Assembly (NCBI GenBank): GCA_035275545.1
Contig: DATEMP010000208.1
Coordinates: 1-10,606 of the forward strand
Direction of reading: 5' to 3'
DNA length: 10,606 nt
Source of the DNA: WS-11 sp035275545
GTDB taxonomy: Bacteria; Eisenbacteria; RBG-16-71-46
Positions 7,139 to 10,606 of the stretch are shown in pieces (the first letter of the stretch is position 1; each line of letters starts with the position of its first letter). A model generated the notes under the pieces. It searched no databases. It had not been told where the DNA came from and worked only from the letters and a program-made list of their open reading frames with translations. The translations under genes and the position numbers were made by a program.

Positions 7139-8497
7139 CCTCCCGTGGAACACGCGGTTCGGCTTGCCCTCGAGCCACGGCTTGTAGCCGAGCGTGAACC
7201 GGATCCGCTCCATAAGCGGCGGGTGCGTGTAGAGGTAGCCGGCGATGAACCGGGATGGCTCGGGATTCGACCGGTTCTGGGCGCCCAGCTTGAGGAACGC
7301 GCGGGCACCCGCGTCGTTGTCGCGCGTCACCTCGACCGCGAACACGTCCGCCTCGTGCTCGATCCCCCGCGAGATGCCGTTGATCACCGGGGCGGCGAAC
7401 AGCGACAGCAGCGTGAGCGTGGCGGCGAGCAGCGGCATCGACGCCACGTCGGCGAGATCACTGATTCCCCACAGCGGGCCGAACCGGGCCACCGTCCATC
7501 CGGCGATGCGCGCGGCCAGGAACAGCAGCACGAAGCTCCCCAGCGAGAACGCCGCGATCCCCTTCCAGATGTGGCCCAGCTTGTAGTGGCCCATCTCGTG
7601 GCCCATCACGAACAGGATCTCGTCCTCCTGCATGCCCTGGAGAATCGTGTCCCAGAGCACGATCCGCTGCGATGCGCCGAATCCATTGACGTAGGCGTTG
7701 TACTTGTTCGTCTGGGCGCTCTTGTCGACCTGGTAGATGTTGCGCCCCGGGATCTCGGCGCGCGCCGCGAGGTCGAGGAGCCGCGCCTTGAGGTGCTGGT
7801 CGCGGAGCGGCGTGAACTTGTTGTACAGGGGATCGATGACCAGCGGCTGGAGCAGGGTGCCGGCCACGATCAGCGGCAGCGTGCCGGCGGCGACCGGCAG
7901 CCACCAGTGCCGCGGCCAGCGGGCGATCGCCTTGTACCCGAGCCACAGGATCGGGATCACGCCGAACACGATCACGTTCACCGCCGCGCTCTTGGCCTGC
8001 TCGCCGAACCAGTCGCCGAAGGTCTGGTTCGAGAGCCCGTACTGATGCTCGAGCGCGTAGCCCGCGTAGTAGCTGAGCGGGAACCCCAGGACGAACAGGA
8101 CGATGGTGTAGAGCACGAAGAACACCAGCACCCGCACGTAGAGCCGGCGTCCCATGTTGCAGGCGACGTTGCGCAACGCAGCGGAAAGCCCCGAGAACAG
8201 GATGACCATCGCGATGATCAGGTCCCAGGCCGGCGAGACGAACGCGAGCACGGTGCGGATCTCGGAGTACGCGCGGTTATCGGCGGTGAACGCGGCGCGC
8301 ACCTGGGCGACGTAGTCGCGGGGCGCCGGAGGAGGCGGTCCGACCCGGGTGCCGGCCGCGAGCGTGTCGCCCGCGGTCAGCGAATCCGTGGCGAGCGTGT
8401 CCTGTGCGGTTGCCGTGCCCGCGAGGGCCAGCAGGCCCGCGAGGGCGAGCGTGACGGAGAGTCCATGGAAGCCGCGCATGGAGACCATGCGCGGCAT
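7124..8497 (-). CDS. M48 family zinc metalloprotease, Ste24/CAAX-protease type
   Basis: This 457-residue protein is a membrane metallopeptidase of the Ste24 branch of M48. The catalytic core has VMGHEMGHYKLGH, with zinc ligands H300 and H304 and catalytic E301; the third ligand is E380 in GIEHEADVFA, with partner D384. The preceding DKSAQTNKYNAYVNGFG and RIVLWDTIL segments (about 258-285) and the late YLYTHPPLMERI are typical of Ste24 homologs. Hydrophobic helices lie near 85-105, 119-146, 171-190, 198-220, 312-334 and 352-373, forming the intramembrane chamber seen in Ste24. It has a signal-peptide-like start (about 7-31, ending ATAQ) and then a low-complexity linker with repeated DTLA/DSLTA and a proline run (53-56), unusual for Ste24. 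In-frame starts at 8497, 8488 and 8479 are possible; 8497 lies 1 nt after the upstream stop. In bacteria such proteins are linked to membrane-protein quality control; the substrate here is unknown. Confidence 0.92.
   Translation of the reverse strand: MPRMVSMRGFHGLSVTLALAGLLALAGTATAQDTLATDSLTAGDTLAAGTRVGPPPPAPRDYVAQVRAAFTADNRAYSEIRTVLAFVSPAWDLIIAMVILFSGLSAALRNVACNMGRRLYVRVLVFFVLYTIVLFVLGFPLSYYAGYALEHQYGLSNQTFGDWFGEQAKSAAVNVIVFGVIPILWLGYKAIARWPRHWWLPVAAGTLPLIVAGTLLQPLVIDPLYNKFTPLRDQHLKARLLDLAARAEIPGRNIYQVDKSAQTNKYNAYVNGFGASQRIVLWDTILQGMQEDEILFVMGHEMGHYKLGHIWKGIAAFSLGSFVLLFLAARIAGWTVARFGPLWGISDLADVASMPLLAATLTLLSLFAAPVINGISRGIEHEADVFAVEVTRDNDAGARAFLKLGAQNRSNPEPSRFIAGYLYTHPPLMERIRFTLGYKPWLEGKPNRVFHGRPAPR
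8471..8495 (-). promoter_or_regulatory. Perfect 11-bp inverted repeat over the M48 start codons
   Basis: GCCGCGCATGG (8471-8481) and CCATGCGCGGC (8485-8495) are exact complements separated by AGA. In the M48 mRNA this forms a very stable GC-rich hairpin from the last base of the first ATG (8497-8495). It buries the in-frame ATGs at 8488 and 8479 in the stem. It could limit initiation unless ribosomes arrive from the upstream gene, which stops 1 nt before, or it could be a protein-binding site or attenuator. There is no U-tract, so it is not a standard intrinsic terminator. Confidence 0.55.
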
Positions 8498-8498
8498 T

Positions 8499-9602
8499 CT
8501 ATCGGAACGCGACCTGGTTGGGCGGAAGCCCGGTGACGATCGGACCGGCGAGCAGGGTGTCGGCGACCGCCCGGAACACCCGCACCCCCGGGGTCGCGAG
8601 CTGGCTGTCGCACACGTAGACCTCGGCGCGGTTGTTGACGGCCACGTCGGCGATGCTGAATCCGCCCGGGGCGTAGACGGTGTCGAGCACCGCCCCGGCG
8701 GTGTTCCAGGCGATCAGCGAGGTGTTGAACCCGGCGTCGCTCACCACCGCGTACGAGTGCGCGGCGGTGTTCCACGCCAGGTCGACGATGTCGCCCGCCA
8801 CCGCCGCCTCGGTCACCGCGAACCCCAGGCTCTGCCGGGTGCTGACGTTGATCCGCTCGATGCCGCCGTCGGTGACGCCGAAGTCGCCCGCGCACGCCAC
8901 GAGCAGCTCGTTCGCCGCCGCGTCGTAGACCAGGTCGGAGAACGGATTGCGCCCGGCGAGCGGGATCCCCTGGACGCCGGGGGTGAGTGGCACGGCGTCC
9001 ACCAGCCGGTCGGTGCGGGTGTCGATAATCGCGATCACGCTCGGGTTCGCGGCAAAGAAGTTGGTGAGGCGCTGGCATGCCACGTAGAGATAGGGCCCGA
9101 CCAGCGTCATCTGCGCCATCTCCGGCAGGCCGTCGCCGTCCGCGAGCCCCGCGAGCGAGATGACGCCGCGCTGCGCGCCATCGCGCGGGTCGATGATCAG
9201 GAGATCCGCCGAGCCGTAGCGCGACACGTACGCCTTGACCGGCGAGAGGAAGGCGATGTCCTGCGGGTTCGATCCGTTGCCGGTCGAGAACTGCCGCCGC
9301 GTGGCGAAGTTGTCGAGCGGGTCGATGATCTGGACGTTGTCCTGGCCGAACCGGTTGAGGACGTAGATGAGCCCGTTGTAGGTGCGCAGCGTTGCGTCCG
9401 AGTGGATCGGAGCGACGTTAGGCGTCACCGCCCGCGTATCGAGGTCGATGACGCTCAGCGCCCCGGTCGTGAAGTCGGTGGTGACGATGTAGGCCTGGTC
9501 GGTGCCGAGGACGCCGGGGCCGAACAGCGTGTCCCTCACCGAGCAGCCGGCGAGCAGCAAGGCGAGACCCAGCGGAGCGGCGAGACGGTAGCGGATGCGC
9601 AT
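8499..9602 (-). CDS. Beta-propeller (YncE/YVTN-like) lipoprotein, BtuG-like candidate
   Basis: This 367-residue protein starts with a short basic and hydrophobic stretch and a lipobox LAGC, so it is a lipoprotein anchored at C20; S21 at +2 fits outer-membrane sorting by E. coli-type rules. The rest is about seven repeats with a YV-strand followed by a V-x-IID-type strand: AYIVTTDF, IYVLNRFG, AYVSRYGS, LYVACQRL, LLVACAGD, YAVVSDAG and VYVCDSQL. Seven repeats suggest a seven-bladed propeller. The ATG at 9602 is preceded by GGAGG (9607-9611) and lies 11 nt after the receptor stop. Longer forms of this frame overlap the receptor gene and lose the signal peptide. Bacteroides BtuG is a surface seven-bladed propeller lipoprotein that captures cobalamin and pairs with the TonB receptor BtuB. 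This arrangement suggests an analogous ligand-capture role, but the ligand is not shown. A generic YncE-like protein is the alternative. Confidence 0.88.
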   Translation of the reverse strand: MRIRYRLAAPLGLALLLAGCSVRDTLFGPGVLGTDQAYIVTTDFTTGALSVIDLDTRAVTPNVAPIHSDATLRTYNGLIYVLNRFGQDNVQIIDPLDNFATRRQFSTGNGSNPQDIAFLSPVKAYVSRYGSADLLIIDPRDGAQRGVISLAGLADGDGLPEMAQMTLVGPYLYVACQRLTNFFAANPSVIAIIDTRTDRLVDAVPLTPGVQGIPLAGRNPFSDLVYDAAANELLVACAGDFGVTDGGIERINVSTRQSLGFAVTEAAVAGDIVDLAWNTAAHSYAVVSDAGFNTSLIAWNTAGAVLDTVYAPGGFSIADVAVNNRAEVYVCDSQLATPGVRVFRAVADTLLAGPIVTGLPPNQVAFR

Positions 9603-9606
9603 GATG

Positions 9607-9611
9607 CCTCC
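9607..9611 (-). promoter_or_regulatory. Shine-Dalgarno of the propeller lipoprotein
   Basis: GGAGG on the minus strand lies 4 nt before the ATG at 9602, inside the 11-nt gap after the receptor stop. It is the strongest ribosome binding site in the window and fixes the lipoprotein start. Confidence 0.75.
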
Positions 9612-9613
9612 GA

Positions 9614-10606
9614 TCAGCGTGTGGCGCGTTCTCCTGGGCCGAGGCGCAGCTCGCACGAGGCGAACCACGAGCGCCCGGGAAGCGGAAAGCCCCCGACGTC
9701 GGAGACCCGGTCGTTGCCGAGGTTCCTGCCCTCGAGCGTGAACCGCAGTCCCCCGCGTTCGGGGGTGAAGGTGAGCGATGAGCCGATCAGCAGCCGGCCC
9801 GATACCGGCCGGAGGTTCGCAGGGTCGAGGTAATCCACGCCGATGACCTGGAGATCGGTAAACGCGCGGACGCGCCCCCGGCGCGCATCGAGCCGCCCGA
9901 AGCCCTGCCACGCGGGACGCAGCGGGAGCCGGCGGCCGTGCCAGTGGGCGAACGGTCCGCGGTCGCGCGCGTCGAGGTGCGTGAGCCCGCCGGTGAGCGC
10001 GATCCCGGACGGATCGCGCAGCGCCAGGGACAGCTCCTGGCCCGAGGTCACCGATCGCGCGATGTTCATGGCGCGCAGGCTGCTCTGCGAGTGCTGGACG
10101 TAGACCACGAGGTCGTCCGACCGGCTCCCGAAATGAGCGATGTCCAGGGTCGCCGCCCGTCCGCCGAGAATCGCCGACCACGCGAGCCCTGCGTCCCAAT
10201 TGCGCGCGCGTTCGGGACGCAGCTCGGGATTGCCCATGACGCTGCCCTGGTTGCCGAACAACTCGAGGAAGTCGGGCGCGCGTTGCGCGTCCGCCCAGTT
10301 GGCGCGCACCTCGGCCCCCCACGGGCCGCGCACGCGCAGCCCGAGCTGGGGCGACGTGAGCGTGCGGCGCGTTTCGCTCGACCGGGCGCCCCCGCCCACC
10401 TCGATCCAGTGGATGCGGTCGAGCAGTCGGTCGGCCCGCATCGCGCCGTGCACGGTGACGCCGAACGCCGGACGCCACTGGAGCGTGAGACCGCCGCCCA
10501 GGCCGGTGCGCCTGCTCGCGGGCGGGTCGGGGACGCCGTCGGCCGGGTCGCGGAGGTTTGCGTCTTCGCCCCGCGCCGCGCCGGTGGCGATCAGCGTCCA
10601 GCCCCG
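9614..10606 (-). CDS. TonB-dependent outer-membrane receptor, C-terminal beta-barrel part (5' end outside window)
   Basis: The frame is open from the right edge to the TGA at 9614-9616, giving the last 330 residues of a larger protein. The N-terminal signal peptide, TonB box and plug domain lie beyond the edge. The visible part is alternating-pattern beta-barrel with the conserved receptor segment NPELRPERARNWDAGL (from about visible residue 126), preceded by RAPDFLELFG. It ends with GRNLGNDRVSDVGGFPLPGR and a final strand SWFASCELRLG, the usual closing strands of BtuB/FepA-type barrels. Such receptors import scarce ligands (cobalamin, siderophores, heme, some sugars) across the outer membrane using TonB energy. 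It is followed 11 nt later by the propeller lipoprotein, so the two are likely co-transcribed, a BtuB/BtuG-like layout. The substrate cannot be fixed without the plug and leader. The last eight residues (GPGERATR) extend past a normal C-terminal aromatic, which is slightly odd. Confidence 0.9.
   Translation of the reverse strand, partial: RGWTLIATGAARGEDANLRDPADGVPDPPASRRTGLGGGLTLQWRPAFGVTVHGAMRADRLLDRIHWIEVGGGARSSETRRTLTSPQLGLRVRGPWGAEVRANWADAQRAPDFLELFGNQGSVMGNPELRPERARNWDAGLAWSAILGGRAATLDIAHFGSRSDDLVVYVQHSQSSLRAMNIARSVTSGQELSLALRDPSGIALTGGLTHLDARDRGPFAHWHGRRLPLRPAWQGFGRLDARRGRVRAFTDLQVIGVDYLDPANLRPVSGRLLIGSSLTFTPERGGLRFTLEGRNLGNDRVSDVGGFPLPGRSWFASCELRLGPGERATR

Noticed and set aside
8463..8468. 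CCATGG palindrome close to the M48 hairpin
   Set aside because: A 6-bp palindrome is expected by chance. It is not part of the main inverted repeat.
7145..8536. A 463-residue plus-strand frame opposite the M48 gene
   Set aside because: It is charged, low-complexity and antisense to an intact HEMGH protease.
8349..9833. A 494-residue plus-strand frame opposite the propeller lipoprotein and receptor
   Set aside because: It spans two real minus-strand genes and the gap between them, with biased Arg/Val/Asp content and no motif.
9603..10478. N-terminal extension of the lipoprotein frame up to a start at 10478
   Set aside because: It would overlap the receptor coding sequence, is Arg/Pro-rich, and removes the lipoprotein signal. 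The start at 9602 has a GGAGG.

Overview
The window is very GC-rich, tightly packed bacterial DNA. It comes from a diderm, because it encodes a TonB-dependent receptor and an outer-membrane-type lipoprotein. The secreted M14 peptidase carries a FlgD-like/Por-type C-terminal tail. Together with the base composition, this suggests the FCB side of the tree (Candidatus Eisenbacteria, Gemmatimonadota or relatives); the assignment is an inference. I see no tRNA, rRNA, CRISPR array, insertion sequence or other mobile element.

Left end (1-541): the 5' part of a minus-strand HAD-family phosphatase gene, cut by the window edge. It is divergent from a four-gene plus-strand operon and shares essentially no intergenic space with it.

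Plus-strand operon (540-7117): a secreted M14 zinc carboxypeptidase with a beta-rich middle region and a C-terminal FlgD-like domain; an unassigned protein that looks like an alpha/alpha-toroid; a GT-B (GT4-type) glycosyltransferase; and a glutamine-dependent AsnB-type amidotransferase. The junctions are a 4-nt TTGA overlap, a 4-nt GTGA overlap and a 1-nt gap, so the four are probably co-transcribed and translationally coupled. The last three look like surface-glycan synthesis or modification genes. The first is an exported protein with a sorting-type tail.

Convergent junction (7118-7138): the two operons end only 6 bp apart. A GC-rich hairpin covers the junction and probably acts as a shared terminator.

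Minus-strand operon (10606 to 7124, read right to left): the C-terminal part of a TonB-dependent outer-membrane receptor; 11 nt later, a lipoprotein with about seven beta-propeller repeats; 1 nt later, an M48 Ste24-type membrane metalloprotease. The receptor plus seven-bladed lipoprotein pair resembles the BtuB/BtuG cobalamin uptake pair of Bacteroides. The ligand cannot be proven here because the receptor's 5' end and leader lie outside the window. A perfect 11-bp inverted repeat sits exactly over the M48 start codons.

Most promising leads: the BtuBG-like pair, the linkage of a tail-bearing secreted peptidase to glycan and amidotransferase genes, the unassigned toroid protein, and the hairpin over the M48 start.
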